A DNA stretch of 64,000 nucleotides. Source: Chitinophaga sp. LS1. GTDB lineage: Bacteria; Bacteroidota; Bacteroidia; Chitinophagales; Chitinophagaceae. Below are positions 48,301 to 57,561 of this stretch, piece after piece. The stretch covers positions 8,558,501 through 8,622,500 of the forward strand of contig NZ_CP128362.1 in NCBI RefSeq assembly GCF_034274695.1. Reading direction: 5' to 3'. The position numbers and the translations under genes were made by a program. How positions within the stretch are numbered: position 1 is the first letter of the stretch; each line of letters begins with the position of its first letter. The notes under the pieces were generated by a model. The model ran no database searches. It was not told the origin of the DNA and saw only the letters and a program-made list of their open reading frames with translations.

Positions 48301-49662
48301 CACTGCCACATTTCTCATGCACCTCTCGATCGCATTATTATCGGGCATAAGATTACCTGTATGAGCATAAAGACTTAGTTTCTCCCATCTCTTTATACTA
48401 TAAGCAAACGCTTGTGCAATAAGGGATTTCGGTCTGAGTTGCTGATACTCTTTTTTCATCCAGTCACCTAATGCTTTCAGTATAGGTAGACTTTCTTTAT
48501 TACGGCGATCCTTTATTTGTTCTTCATTCAACTGTTCTTCCTTGCACGCCTCTTCAATCGCATACAGTTTCGCGATCTCCTTTAAAGCATATGATGCCAG
48601 TTTTTCATTATTACTCTGCGCATCATAAATCTTACGGCGCGCATGAGCCATACAGTAGAAGACTGTAATATTCTCTAATGGCAACTCGTCGTACACGGCG
48701 TAACCATCGGCCTGTAGATGACCCTTAAAATCCTTTAAAATATTGAGTGGCCTTTCACCTCCACGGCCAGGTTGGTAATCATAATAAATCATTTTTCCAT
48801 CACCTGTCAGAAAGGTCCAAAAGTAGCCTTTATGAGTTTCTTTTTGCTTAGCTCTATCCAACACTGCTATGCCGGTCTCGTCTGCATGCCAGTAGTCATA
48901 TTTGTACATCTCCTTCAGATGGATAGTGCCAAGTGGTATTAATGCCTTTGCGACCAGCCCTACCCAATCAGCCATTGTGGAGTAAGGTATTTCAACACCA
49001 TTGCGTTTAAAAGCTTCAATCTGCCGATTTAACGGCTTATGATCAACCAGCTTATCAACCGTTATCTGAGCAAGTAATGCAGGATCTGCCAGGCATTTTT
49101 TTATTGCCCGAACCGGCAAAGACGCTTTGATAATAACCTCCTTTCCCCTCTTTGAAGCTGTTTTCCTGCGATAAACATTTACTACAGTACGGTTTATAAA
49201 GATCTCTCCAGGCTTCCAGCTTAAGGTTTCTCTTACCTCTTCTCCAACCTTCTCACAATCACTAATATCTTCTGTGGGCTCCAGTATTGTTGTTTCCCGC
49301 CTCAGGTGATCAGGAAGTCTGGTTCCATTATCTGATATTTCTATATCAGCACTGGATTTCTTAGTTTTGGTATAGCTTACCTTTTTTACATCAGAAAGAT
49401 TTGTCGCAGGAGGTGCTACATCCGCACTAAACCCTAATTCTGGCTGTAAATTGGATATAGCTGAAGGTAAAAAACGTTCGGATTTAAATCCCTTCAATAA
49501 TTTCGTTAATTGTTGTAGCTGATACTGAAGCTGGGTAACCTGGTCCTGCAAACTTTGATTGCTTTTCTGCTGCTGCTCAAGGCTTTTATTTAACTGCTGA
49601 ACCATCATTATTGATGCTTCATACAGCTCTTTGTAATTAATATTTGCAGCAGATTCCGACAT
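48299..49662 (-). pseudogene. tnpC: IS66 transposase tnpC, 5' fragment
   Basis: Start taken at the ATG 49662 (MSESAANINYKELYEASI) in preference to 49710. A coiled-coil leucine-zipper region rich in Gln (LEQQQKSNQSLQDQVTQLQ) is followed by the IS66 zinc-binding region, a YWHADETGIAVLD catalytic region, DGYAVYDEL, CMAHARRKIYDA and NNAIERCMRNVAVG. The RIT element interrupts it here; the last codons of the raw frame come from the RIT repeat. The 3' part is at 42186-42387. Confidence 0.85.
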
Positions 49663-49838
49663 TACCCAAAGATAACATTGATATGCTTTGGTGCAAGTCC
49701 ATCGCATCATTTTTTATACACTATGGGAGTGGATAAACCATAATGGATTATTGATTTTATAAAGAACGGTCCGTTCCTTAAAACAAAAAAGCTAACACCC
49801 TAATGATGTTAGCCAACAATTACTGTCAGAAAATCTAT

Positions 49839-50190
49839 TTAACCCTCAGTAGCTGTATACCGCTTTCGATAGAATGCTTTTTTCAGAGAGACCCCCTGCA
49901 ATATCAGAGAAAGCTGCTTACTGGATATCTCGCTATGCGTCCCTTCCATAAATCCGGAAGGTAATTCGAATGTACCCTCTTCCAATCGCTTGTAATACAT
50001 ACCAAAACCATCCCCTTCCCAATAGCTTGATGTGAGTTTGCCGGCGATTGAGAAATATAAAAACATCACCGGACTCAATCGGTATTTTGAGTTCGTTGGT
50101 GATAAGGCCACTCAATCCATCAAAGCTTTTTCTTACGTCTGCCCATTTGGAATACAGCAGATATCTTGTCCCTGGATGAATCTGCAACAT
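49839..50190 (-). pseudogene. tnpB: IS66 accessory gene tnpB, frameshifted
   Basis: Starts MLQIHPGTRYLLYSKWADVRKSFDGLSGLI and continues to FIFLNRRQTHIKLL, the classic IS66 Orf2. The family sequence YWEGDGFGMYYKRLEEGTFELP then continues in a different frame from about 50030, ending at 49839. Total length 352 nt is 3n+1, so this lesion is not a single-base deletion like those elsewhere. The function of TnpB in IS66 is poorly known, but it is needed for transposition. Confidence 0.8.
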
Positions 50191-50192
50191 AA

Positions 50193-50504
50193 CTACCCAA
50201 TTAATTCCTTTAGAAAAGAAGCCGGTACCGGACGATAGATTTTCATGCCTTTGTATTCAGCAAAGATGGCAGAGTCAATAGAGGAGACAACATCCGGTGA
50301 TATTTGAAGCAAAGTAAAACTCCCATTTTCACTATGAGCTTCTAAATTTCTTTGCTGGTACCTTTTCTGCCAGTAAAACCATTTGCCAGAAGGAATTCCA
50401 TGTCTGGCACAAAAGGATTTAATAGATTGACCACTGGTGGCTTGCTCTGCAATGAGGGAAAACATGTATTCCTCCTTATTGACTTGTGATTTTTTAGTTC
50501 TCAT
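50193..50504 (-). CDS. tnpA: IS66 accessory protein TnpA
   Basis: 103 residues. An IS66 Orf1/transposase helix-turn-helix type: EEYMFSLIAEQATSGQSIKSFCARHGIPSGKWFYWQKRYQQ. First gene of the element, followed after 2 nt by tnpB. Intact, although the element as a whole cannot transpose with tnpB and tnpC broken. Confidence 0.85.
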   Translation of the reverse strand: MRTKKSQVNKEEYMFSLIAEQATSGQSIKSFCARHGIPSGKWFYWQKRYQQRNLEAHSENGSFTLLQISPDVVSSIDSAIFAEYKGMKIYRPVPASFLKELIG

Positions 50505-50587
50505 TATGATCTATTATTGATCATGAAAGTTAGAGAACTTACGCGTTTCCAAATTTAAACTGCCCGGAGGCATACGAGTATTTTGTC

Positions 50588-50842
50588 TAAGTTGTGGCGA
50601 AATATAAAAATTAAATTTTCAATAATTAAATTGACTATCAATTACTTATGAAATAATGTAAGCGAATTATTACTTTGCAAATAAGAGTATCAATTTTGAA
50701 TTGATCCACTAAATCCAAAGGACGATTTAAGATATAATTGCGGGATTAACGCTGTTTCAATTTAATAATGCACAAACCTTGGTAGATAAAAATTTTACTA
50801 TTTTAAGAATTTCATTTGTTTCATTTCAATAAACTCCCTGAT
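50588..50842. other. Gap after the IS66 element
   Basis: AT-rich non-coding DNA between the IS66 end and scar R3. No gene or structure supported. Confidence 0.3.
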
Positions 50843-50893
50843 GATAGACAAATCATTCTGGAATAGGTTCGAAGATTGTCCCTCGTAGCCCGC
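50843..50893 (+). repeat. Scar repeat R3 (tRNA-3'-like)
   Basis: ATAGACAAATCATTCTGGAATAGGTTCGAA then GATTGTCCCTCGTAGCCCGC; same plus-strand orientation as R1, R2 and R4. A strong terminator follows. It separates the RHS/IS66 module from the PD-(D/E)XK and toxin-antitoxin module. Confidence 0.65.
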
Positions 50894-50894
50894 G

Positions 50895-50935
50895 AAAAAA
50901 GTAAGACCCGCTCATAGAGCGGGTCTTGCTTTTTA
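50895..50935 (+). terminator. Strong terminator after R3
   Basis: AAAAAAGTAAGACCCGCTC, loop ATA, then GAGCGGGTCTTGCTTTTT. The stem core AGACCCGCTC/GAGCGGGTCT is identical to that after R2. Confidence 0.85.
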
Positions 50936-51092
50936 ATAAATATTGATAAATTCATAAGCTGTTTGTTCTGAACTCTTTGGATGTTCGAAATCTAAATTTG
51001 TTATATCATTCTTCCATAAACTTTTTCATTGATGCCCAATTGAAGTTAGTCTCAATTATGTAACGTCCGATTTTCAAAATTTCCCTTTTTCA

Positions 51093-52796
51093 TTACTCAC
51101 TAAACCCAAAATCAACAGCAGCCATCTCAAAATACTTCATCGGGTTACCGGTTGGATAAGCCTGTTCCATGAAACGCATAAAAGAAAACTGGGCATACAA
51201 ATAGGTCCAGGAGTTATTTTGTCTGAAGGCTTCTTTTAATTCTTTCTTTTTGCGATGATGATATTCTGTAATTCTGTCGCGCAGGAAATAGCGTTCAGCC
51301 TTCAATTGCGGATAATATTTAATAAAGAAATTGAGATTAATCAGTGTAAGTGGATTTATTTTTATGAACGAATTTTGAACTTCTGAAATAATGGCCTCGA
51401 ATTGTTCATCAAGAAGGGTATTCACCCCAGAAATATCCAGAGACGGTTCTGTGTAAACAATTATTGGATAAATCCTGAATTTGCTTCCGAGTGACTGGAG
51501 ATACCGGATTTGACTTTTTAGCTGATAAATCCCCTTGTTCTTTCCTCCAATGGATTTCTTCTCATTGGCAAACTGATCCTGAAGGAATTGCTGGAATCCT
51601 TGCGTGTCAGCTCTATCTACTACTGTTCCATGTACTCTTGTTGATTTGACTTCAATGACAAATACATCTTTATTATTCTGTATGATTAGAATGTCGGGAT
51701 ATTGAGGGTCATCTTTGTCTGTTTTAATACTGTCGTACTGGTGCGTAAATATTTTCCTGATTAACTGCAGCGTGATGTATTCTTCAAAAAAATACTTTCC
51801 GATTATGCCCAGATATACGTTATAATCTTTTATTCCATGATTTTTATTTAGCGAGGTAACTTTATAAAAATAATAGATGAGACTTACATCTGTTAGATGC
51901 GAGACGAAATCAAAATCGAGGACAGCTATGCCTTCCGAAAAACGGTAAAATGGTTGGTTGATGAGTGCGAAGAATTCGCCGGAAAAAACATTGTTGGATG
52001 CAGAATTTGGATCATAGATAAAAGATTTGAACACGCGTTGTAATGTTCTATCAGTTATGCAGAACCGGGGCTTCTTGTCATATTCAAAGCCATTATAAGA
52101 ATTGACTATTGTTTCCAGGAATGTGAAATAGAAATTATAGGGAGATGCTACATTAAATGCGTCGGAAAATTCCTTTAAAGGCTGCGGGCCGTATCGCTCT
52201 TCCATAAAACGAAAGAATAAAAATGCTTTCAATGCATTAACTCCATACATATTATTTTTTTTCCTGGCGAACTCCTGCTGAAATAATTCGAGCTTCCAAA
52301 GAAATTCTAATGACAACACATTTTTATTATCGGCGCGTTTGTAATACTCATCATTAATGGCAAGGATTGCGTCGAACAGTGCCATTTGCAAAAGGTCTTC
52401 ATTTTCTTCATTGATATTGTCCATATCTTTTATAGGCCTGTAGCGGGCAATTAGTTTTGCCATCAGGTTCACGATAGCCTGGGAAGTAAAGACCACTGTG
52501 TACTTTCCTTGATGAGTTGAGAATATTTGAGTTAAACGTTCATAAGCCGATTTGTGTATTTTATTAAATACAAGTCGAAATATTTCGGTATCAATTTGAT
52601 TGGGACTGCCCTGGCATTCAAAAATGATAGCATTTATTCTTGAGAGTATGATTATCAATACATCGGTAGGATATTCGGAAAGCTGATCGATCGAATCTCT
52701 GGGAGCGGACTTGCCATAAAATTCGCTATAATCGACCACTCCAAAAACTGAGAAGGTATAGTTTTTTGATTTGGAAAAAGAGCTGGGTTTTTTCAT
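51093..52796 (-). CDS. PD-(D/E)XK-type nuclease-like protein
   Basis: About 567 residues from MKKPSSFSKSKNY (ATG 52796); an ATG seven codons earlier is possible. Near residue 365-386 it has the core YPDILIIQNNKDVFVIEVKST, i.e. P-D...E-V-K, the hallmark of PD-(D/E)XK nucleases, with a QLKSQIRYLQ helix soon after. The rest is helical. It sits in a scar-bounded module with a toxin-antitoxin-like pair, and a defence function is plausible. Substrate and partners are unknown. Confidence 0.65.
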   Translation of the reverse strand: MKKPSSFSKSKNYTFSVFGVVDYSEFYGKSAPRDSIDQLSEYPTDVLIIILSRINAIIFECQGSPNQIDTEIFRLVFNKIHKSAYERLTQIFSTHQGKYTVVFTSQAIVNLMAKLIARYRPIKDMDNINEENEDLLQMALFDAILAINDEYYKRADNKNVLSLEFLWKLELFQQEFARKKNNMYGVNALKAFLFFRFMEERYGPQPLKEFSDAFNVASPYNFYFTFLETIVNSYNGFEYDKKPRFCITDRTLQRVFKSFIYDPNSASNNVFSGEFFALINQPFYRFSEGIAVLDFDFVSHLTDVSLIYYFYKVTSLNKNHGIKDYNVYLGIIGKYFFEEYITLQLIRKIFTHQYDSIKTDKDDPQYPDILIIQNNKDVFVIEVKSTRVHGTVVDRADTQGFQQFLQDQFANEKKSIGGKNKGIYQLKSQIRYLQSLGSKFRIYPIIVYTEPSLDISGVNTLLDEQFEAIISEVQNSFIKINPLTLINLNFFIKYYPQLKAERYFLRDRITEYHHRKKKELKEAFRQNNSWTYLYAQFSFMRFMEQAYPTGNPMKYFEMAAVDFGFSE

Positions 52797-53105
52797 GTGA
52801 TGTAATTCGAAATGCAATAATCAAAGAAATTCTTTAGTTTTTAATATATCCTTAAAACATGTACTTGAAAAAACACGAATTAGTCTTAATCTTCTTCAAA
52901 AGAGCGGCTATGACAATCCAACTTAATGAAATAATATAGTTAGGGTTTTTTGACTTCTGCGTTTAGCAGGAAGCAGGGAAGCTAATTGATACTTTTAACG
53001 AAGAACTTAAGAAAGAAAAACCAAATTTCTCAATGCTTCAAAATCTATGAAATGGGATTTTATTAGCAATTCCTGAAATGTTCAAAATTATCAACTCAAG
53101 GTATT

Positions 53106-53405
53106 TCAGGCAATTTGCTTTCTTGTCTTTTTACGTAAACGTTGGCTTGAAATATGGATAATTGGTTCACCGAGTTCAGCTTCTAATTTTGCTAATGTCA
53201 TTAAAGTGAAATTATGATTCCCTTTTAACCATTTATTAATCTCAGAGGATTTCTTCCCCATTCTTCCCGCGAGGTCTTTCTGTGTATATCCTCTTGCCTG
53301 CAAAATCTGTTCAATCCTTATAACAATATCTGTATATTGTCTTACAAATATTCTTACCTCCGCGGGTGTTTCTTCCTGAATTTGTTTTGCTACTTTACTT
53401 CGCAT
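53106..53405 (-). CDS. XRE/HigA-like antitoxin
   Basis: 99 residues. HTH_3 domain: LQARGYTQKDLAGRMGKKSSEINKWLKGNHNFTLMTLAKLEAELGEPII; basic C-terminus (RLRKKTRKQ). It follows the 176-residue gene by 11 bp, the toxin-first order of higBA-type modules. It should bind the operon promoter and neutralise the partner. Confidence 0.75.
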   Translation of the reverse strand: MRSKVAKQIQEETPAEVRIFVRQYTDIVIRIEQILQARGYTQKDLAGRMGKKSSEINKWLKGNHNFTLMTLAKLEAELGEPIIHISSQRLRKKTRKQIA

Positions 53406-53416
53406 ACCAATAGTTT

Positions 53417-53947
53417 TTATAAAATGATTTCCTCTCCTCCATCATTAGCTCTTATTTCCCTCTTCTTTTGATCAATGCAGATTTCCTTGTGTAGTAACGC
53501 TTCTTCTATCCTTCTTGCAAATTGGCAAGCTTCCCGCCATTTCAAATTCAGATCTCTGCTTGCTTGGTTTGTTAATGCTGATTTCACTCCCCCATTAAAT
53601 AATACTACTAGATCGGAGCGATTATTTACTCTTAAAGAGTATAATCTTAAGGGAAAATTGGGATAAAAAAATGTAATCTCGCCTAGTTTTGCTTTCCCTT
53701 GGTTGGGTAAGCCAATTACTTCATTTTCAAATCGATTGAACAACAAGTCAATTGCTCCGTAATCATCCCCTATACTATCCAAAATAAAACTTAATAGTAT
53801 TTGTGTAGGCTTTTTAAGCTCGGGAATGGCGGAATATTTCTTAAAGAATTTATCCGTTTCAGAATTCCTAGCGTCTTCCTTGCGTACCGTATAAAATGTA
53901 CATTTATCTGATTCATCGTCCCAGGTTTCTAGTACAAAGTTATTCAC
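53417..53947 (-). CDS. Putative toxin of a HigBA-like module
   Basis: 176 residues from a GTG start (53947). Features: ETWDDESDKCTFYTVRKED near the N-terminus, FPLRLYSLRVNNRSDLVVLFNGGVKSALTNQ in the middle (RelE/HigB-like beta strands) and a helical C-terminus. This family is common in Bacteroidetes directly before an XRE gene. RNase activity is inferred from the arrangement and fold resemblance only. Confidence 0.6.
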   Translation of the reverse strand: MNNFVLETWDDESDKCTFYTVRKEDARNSETDKFFKKYSAIPELKKPTQILLSFILDSIGDDYGAIDLLFNRFENEVIGLPNQGKAKLGEITFFYPNFPLRLYSLRVNNRSDLVVLFNGGVKSALTNQASRDLNLKWREACQFARRIEEALLHKEICIDQKKREIRANDGGEEIIL

Positions 53948-54332
53948 TTATAAGTTAATTTGCAAGTTTAATTTTAAATCAAAATTTCAATATAAAATAT
54001 TGATTGTTAAAAATTAATATATTTATATTTAAATTTTTCATTTTCATGACAAATCAGATTCATTTCTACTTCATAAGAACATTTATATTCTTCAGCAGTT
54101 TTGATCTACATTATAATTGCATAAGTGGCTCCATAATAATAAGGTCGTTGAATAATCAGTACTTAAGAATAGGCTGTTTAATAGTCGCCTCAGAACATAG
54201 CTGATTGAAATAGAAGGGTTAGAATTGGGAATATAGACATCATTTATATATAGGGGAATAAAAATATTTACTGAATTTCTATAATTAACAATAGCAAATC
54301 AGTGATAAATTTCACCAACCAATTGGCAAATT
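53948..54332. other. Non-coding gap before scar R4
   Basis: Very AT-rich, no convincing frame. The promoter for the toxin-antitoxin pair (minus strand) should be near 53950-54000. Confidence 0.35.
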
Positions 54333-54366
54333 TTAGATAAATCCTCCGAAAACCGGTTCGAAAGTT
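54333..54366 (+). repeat. Scar repeat R4, left half (split by an IS3 element)
   Basis: TTAGATAAATCCTCCGAAAACCGGTTCGAAAGTT up to the IS insertion. The other half (GTCCCGGGTAGCCCGC) resumes at 55690. Removing the IS and one AAGTT copy restores a full repeat matching R1-R3. Confidence 0.7.
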
Positions 54367-54427
54367 TATAATACTCCCCAAAAATCGGACAGTAAGTTTA
54401 AGTGGAAAAACATCTTAAATTTACGAT

Positions 54428-54760
54428 ATGAACAAGGGAAGAAGAAAGTTCAATGCAGCATTTAAAGCGAAGGTAGCAGTAGAAGCCTTAAAAGAACAAC
54501 TCACACTTGCAGAGCTGGCTGAGAAGTATGATTTACATCCCACTCAGATAACGGAGTGGAAGAAACAGCTGTTATCAGGCTCTGAACAGGTATTTGATCA
54601 GGGTAAGAAAGCTGATTCTGAAGCAACAGATCACCAGGAAGAAAAGGATGAACTATATAAGCAAATCGGTCAACTCAAGGTAGAGAATGACTGGTTGAAA
54701 AAAAAATCTGAACAGGTCTATGGGAAGAACTGGAAGGATGGCTATAGTAAGCAAGGATGA
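54428..54760 (+). CDS. IS3-family transposase OrfA
   Basis: 110 residues. Helix-turn-helix of the IS3/IS911 type (RRKFNAAFKAKVAVEALKEQ, LAELAEKYDLHPTQITEWKKQLL) followed by a coiled coil (EEKDELYKQIGQLKVENDWLKKKSE). An A9 run near its end might allow slippage, but OrfB lies in the +1 frame, so an internal OrfB start is as likely. Confidence 0.88.
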   Translation: MNKGRRKFNAAFKAKVAVEALKEQLTLAELAEKYDLHPTQITEWKKQLLSGSEQVFDQGKKADSEATDHQEEKDELYKQIGQLKVENDWLKKKSEQVYGKNWKDGYSKQG

Positions 54761-55673
54761 TACGGAGCTTAGCATTGTACGTCAATGTCAATTGCTTGAA
54801 GTATCCCGTAGCAGTCATTATCATGAGCCTAAAGGAGAGAGCAAACAAAATCTGGAGCTGATGGCTCAGATTGATCGTCTCCACCTTGAACATCCTTATT
54901 TCGGGGCTGTTCGGATGGCCAAACATTTGAGTACAGATGATCTGGTTGTCAATGTGAAGCGGATTAGGCGCCTGATGCGAAAAATGGATATTTCGGCCAT
55001 ATATCCGGTTCCCAATACGAGCGAGGCATATAAATACCACCAAAAGTATCCATACCTGCTAAAGGGGCTTAATATTGACAGGAACAACCAGGTTTGGAGC
55101 ATGGATATCACTTACATTCCGATGGCGAAAGGTTTTATGTATCTGTGTGCGATTATAGACTGGCATAGCCGGTATTTGCTATCCTGGACGCTAAGTAATA
55201 CCATGACTGTTGATTTCTGCCTGGAAGCCCTTCAAAAGGCCGTTTCCATCTATGGCACTCCTGAGATCCTAAACACAGATCAGGGAAGCCAGTTTACCAG
55301 TGAGGAATTCACCTCAGCGGTATTAAATGCTGAGATCAAATTCAGCATGGACGGTGTTGGAAGAGCTACAGATAATATTTGTATTGAAAGGTTTTGGCGT
55401 AGCATCAAATACGAGAACATCTATCTCAATGCTTACGACAGCACGCTGGAATTATACAAAGGAATTCACAGGTATGTGGAATTCTATAATTGGGAACGAA
55501 AACATCAAAGCCTTGGATATGTTACTCCTGCTGATGTTTATGGCGCTGCTGATAAGTTATCCACATATTCACAGCAATTCACAAAGAGAAAAAAAGTAAC
55601 AAAAAAAGAGAAAGTTTATAATAGTAGTAATAGATTTGATTCTTTAATTAATAACCCACCTATTGCTGTCTAA
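54738..55673 (+). CDS. IS3-family transposase OrfB (DDE integrase)
   Basis: About 311 residues from the ATG at 54738 (MAIVSKDDTELS); the frame is open from 54720. HTH_21 region (HPYFGAVRMAKHLS), then the rve catalytic core with the DDE residues: SMDITYIPM, NTDQGSQFTS, and IERFWRSIKYENIYL. Overlaps OrfA. Intact, so the element may be mobile. Confidence 0.9.
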   Translation: MAIVSKDDTELSIVRQCQLLEVSRSSHYHEPKGESKQNLELMAQIDRLHLEHPYFGAVRMAKHLSTDDLVVNVKRIRRLMRKMDISAIYPVPNTSEAYKYHQKYPYLLKGLNIDRNNQVWSMDITYIPMAKGFMYLCAIIDWHSRYLLSWTLSNTMTVDFCLEALQKAVSIYGTPEILNTDQGSQFTSEEFTSAVLNAEIKFSMDGVGRATDNICIERFWRSIKYENIYLNAYDSTLELYKGIHRYVEFYNWERKHQSLGYVTPADVYGAADKLSTYSQQFTKRKKVTKKEKVYNSSNRFDSLINNPPIAV

Positions 55674-55689
55674 TAAATGGGGAGTATCT

Positions 55690-55710
55690 AAGTTGTCCCG
55701 GGTAGCCCGC
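55690..55710 (+). repeat. Scar repeat R4, right half
   Basis: AAGTTGTCCCGGGTAGCCCGC: the end of R4 after the IS3 insertion, with AAGTT duplicated from the left half. Confidence 0.65.
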
Positions 55711-55717
55711 AGGATAT

Positions 55718-55753
55718 AAAAAAGCTTCAAGTTCAATGACTTGAAGCTTTTTT
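55718..55753 (+). terminator. Terminator after R4
   Basis: AAAAAAGCTTCAAGT pairs with ACTTGAAGCTTTTTT around TCAATG. Bidirectional in principle because of the flanking A- and T-runs. Same place relative to the scar as the terminators after R2 and R3. Confidence 0.8.
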
Positions 55754-55796
55754 AATTTTCATTAGTTCTATACTTTATTGATTATCAAACTACATT

Positions 55797-55815
55797 ACGT
55801 TCGAATCCCCCTGGC
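55797..55815 (+). repeat. Short tRNA-T-arm-like remnant
   Basis: ACGTTCGAATCCCCCTGGC contains the GTTCGAATCCC box of a tRNA T-arm but no other tRNA parts. Probably a worn scar of the same kind as R1-R6. Confidence 0.3.
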
Positions 55816-56071
55816 TTGAAACTAAGAATATGCTTTGTTAAATTGAGCATGCTAATAGTGCTAAAACGTAGCCTCATTTTCGTTTGTTTCGTTTTTATTA
55901 GGTATTACTGCATAGTATTGTTCAGCTTTATTGGGAGTGCATTGGCTCAAGCATAAGTTTTAAAAGTTATAATCAGGACTATAAATTCACTGTAAACTAA
56001 AAACCGGACTAAGAAATCGATACTTTTCTTTAAATTGCTTACTGTCTTTATTATTTATATTATTCGTTTTC
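55816..56071. other. Non-coding gap
   Basis: About 250 bp upstream of the Crp/Fnr gene, AT-rich, with no gene seen. It should contain the promoter for that gene. Confidence 0.3.
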
Positions 56072-56656
56072 GTGGAAGAAATTAAAGAGGAACAATTCAG
56101 AAAAGGAATACATCAATTTTATCCGGTTAGTGAAACAGACTTTCAGGAAATATGGAGCCATTGCAGGATTGTAAAATTGAAACGAAATGATTTCTTTCTG
56201 AAGGAAGGGCAGTTGTGCAATAAGATCGCTTTTATTAATTCTGGCATGATCAGACACTTCTACACTACAAATGCCAACGATGTCACTCGCTGGGTATCGA
56301 TGCCCGGAGAGTTCACCAGTTCACTTCGAAGTTTCCTCCGACAAGCCTTCTCTATTGAAAACCTTCAAGCAGTTGCAGACTGCGAACTGTTTGTCATAAA
56401 CAAAGATTCGACAGACCTCTTATTGAAAACAAATGAAAGTTTTAAAGGCTTTTGGATCCGATGTTTGGAATATAGCTATTTAACTATAGAAGACAGGGTA
56501 TATAGCCTTATTGAAAAGTCAGCCGAAGAGAGGTTCATGTGGATGGTGAAAAATCAGCCATGGTTTATTCAGTTGGTACCTGTTATGTATACCGCTTCAA
56601 TGTTAGGGATTACTCCAAGGCACCTAAGCAGGTTGCGCAAAAAATTCAAACTTTAA
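56072..56656 (+). CDS. Crp/Fnr-family transcriptional regulator
   Basis: 194 residues from a GTG at 56072. An N-terminal cyclic-nucleotide-binding-like barrel (KRNDFFLKEGQLCNKIAFINSGMIRHFY) and a C-terminal helix-turn-helix (MYTASMLGITPRHLSRLRKK). The barrel lacks the cAMP-binding RxS motif, as usual for this Bacteroidetes group. It is 80 bp before an SDR gene on the same strand and probably controls it. Confidence 0.85.
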   Translation: MEEIKEEQFRKGIHQFYPVSETDFQEIWSHCRIVKLKRNDFFLKEGQLCNKIAFINSGMIRHFYTTNANDVTRWVSMPGEFTSSLRSFLRQAFSIENLQAVADCELFVINKDSTDLLLKTNESFKGFWIRCLEYSYLTIEDRVYSLIEKSAEERFMWMVKNQPWFIQLVPVMYTASMLGITPRHLSRLRKKFKL

Positions 56657-56736
56657 GTACCAACAATGTTTTTTAGGACATATGTCCTTTCCTAATCAAT
56701 GTATCTGGCAGAAATTTGCCAATACAAATTAACGCT

Positions 56737-57561
56737 ATGCAAACAAGGAAAAAGGTCATAATGATCACCGGCGCCTCTACAGGAATAGGAAAAGCGACTG
56801 CTATTTATTTCGCAGAAAAAGGTTGGCAGGTGGCAGCAACGATGCGAACAGTAAAACCTGAAAATACATTTAGCCATCATCCAGCCATAAAAAAATTTCA
56901 ACTCGATGTTACCGACAATGAGAGTATTCAAAAAGCGATCGGCGACATTATAAATGATCTGGGCATTATCGATGTCCTTTTCAATAATGCTGGCTATGCG
57001 CTTGCTGGAGCTTTTGAAGCAACCAAAGAGGAACAGGTCCGCAAGCAGTTTGAAACTAACCTATTCGGTGTCATGAACGTAACCCGATCGATATTACCGT
57101 ATTTTAGAAAAGAAAGATCGGGCATTATTCTTAACACCACATCTTCCGGAGGAATTATTACATTTCCGCTTTATAGCATATATAACAGTACCAAGTGGGC
57201 TTTGGAAGGTTTTATGGAAGCCTTGCAATTCGAGGTAAAGCAATTCAATATCACGATCAAGAACATTGAACCCGCTGCGGTTAAAAGCGATTTCACGCAC
57301 AATATAGACTTCATTACGGATAGCAACTACGAGCAATATTCACAAGTGGTACAAAAAAATACCTTAATTGGCTATCGGAATGCACCAGGTCCTGAAGTGG
57401 TGGCCAAAATTGTATATAAAGCAGCAACTGACAATAAGAAGAAATTAAGGTATGCAGGAACCCCACAAGCTAAATTTATATTTTTTCTGAGAAAATTGTT
57501 GCCGCTAAGCAGCTTTAATAAAATGATGGCCCGAATGATGGAAAAGCCTGTGTCAGCATAA
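56737..57561 (+). CDS. Short-chain dehydrogenase/reductase
   Basis: 274 residues from the ATG at 56737 (an upstream TTG at 56716 is open but less likely). Rossmann fold motif ITGASTGIGKATA near the N-terminus, LFNNAGYALAG, catalytic Ser in TTSSGG and YNSTKWALEGF (YxxxK). All catalytic residues are present. NAD(P)-dependent; substrate unknown. Paralogous in type to 58314-59129 but not a close copy. Confidence 0.88.
   Translation: MQTRKKVIMITGASTGIGKATAIYFAEKGWQVAATMRTVKPENTFSHHPAIKKFQLDVTDNESIQKAIGDIINDLGIIDVLFNNAGYALAGAFEATKEEQVRKQFETNLFGVMNVTRSILPYFRKERSGIILNTTSSGGIITFPLYSIYNSTKWALEGFMEALQFEVKQFNITIKNIEPAAVKSDFTHNIDFITDSNYEQYSQVVQKNTLIGYRNAPGPEVVAKIVYKAATDNKKKLRYAGTPQAKFIFFLRKLLPLSSFNKMMARMMEKPVSA

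Larger units (their letters stand above)
42099..50587 (-). mobile_element. IS66-family element, carrying nested insertions
   Basis: Terminal inverted repeats of about 34 bp with few mismatches: GACAGAGTATTTGTATGCCT at 42099 and the complement of GACAAAATACTCGTATGCCT ending at 50587, both continuing CCGGGCAGTTTAAA. It contains tnpA, a frameshifted tnpB and tnpC. tnpC is split by a RIT element (42388-48298). The 8-bp flanks (ATTATCCG and TAAGTTGT) do not match, so no target duplication is visible. Net IS length without insertions is about 2.6 kb, normal for IS66. Confidence 0.85.
54367..55689 (+). mobile_element. IS3-family insertion sequence
   Basis: About 1.32 kb with imperfect terminal inverted repeats (ATACTCCCCA...GACAG on both ends), two overlapping frames and a flanking direct repeat AAGTT (54362-54366 and 55690-55694; 4 or 5 bp). 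It is inserted in scar repeat R4. Both frames look intact. Confidence 0.85.

Noticed and set aside
54661..54720. Programmed -1 frameshift at the A9 run in the IS3 element
   Set aside because: OrfB is in the +1 frame relative to OrfA, so a simple -1 slip does not join them; an internal OrfB start fits as well.
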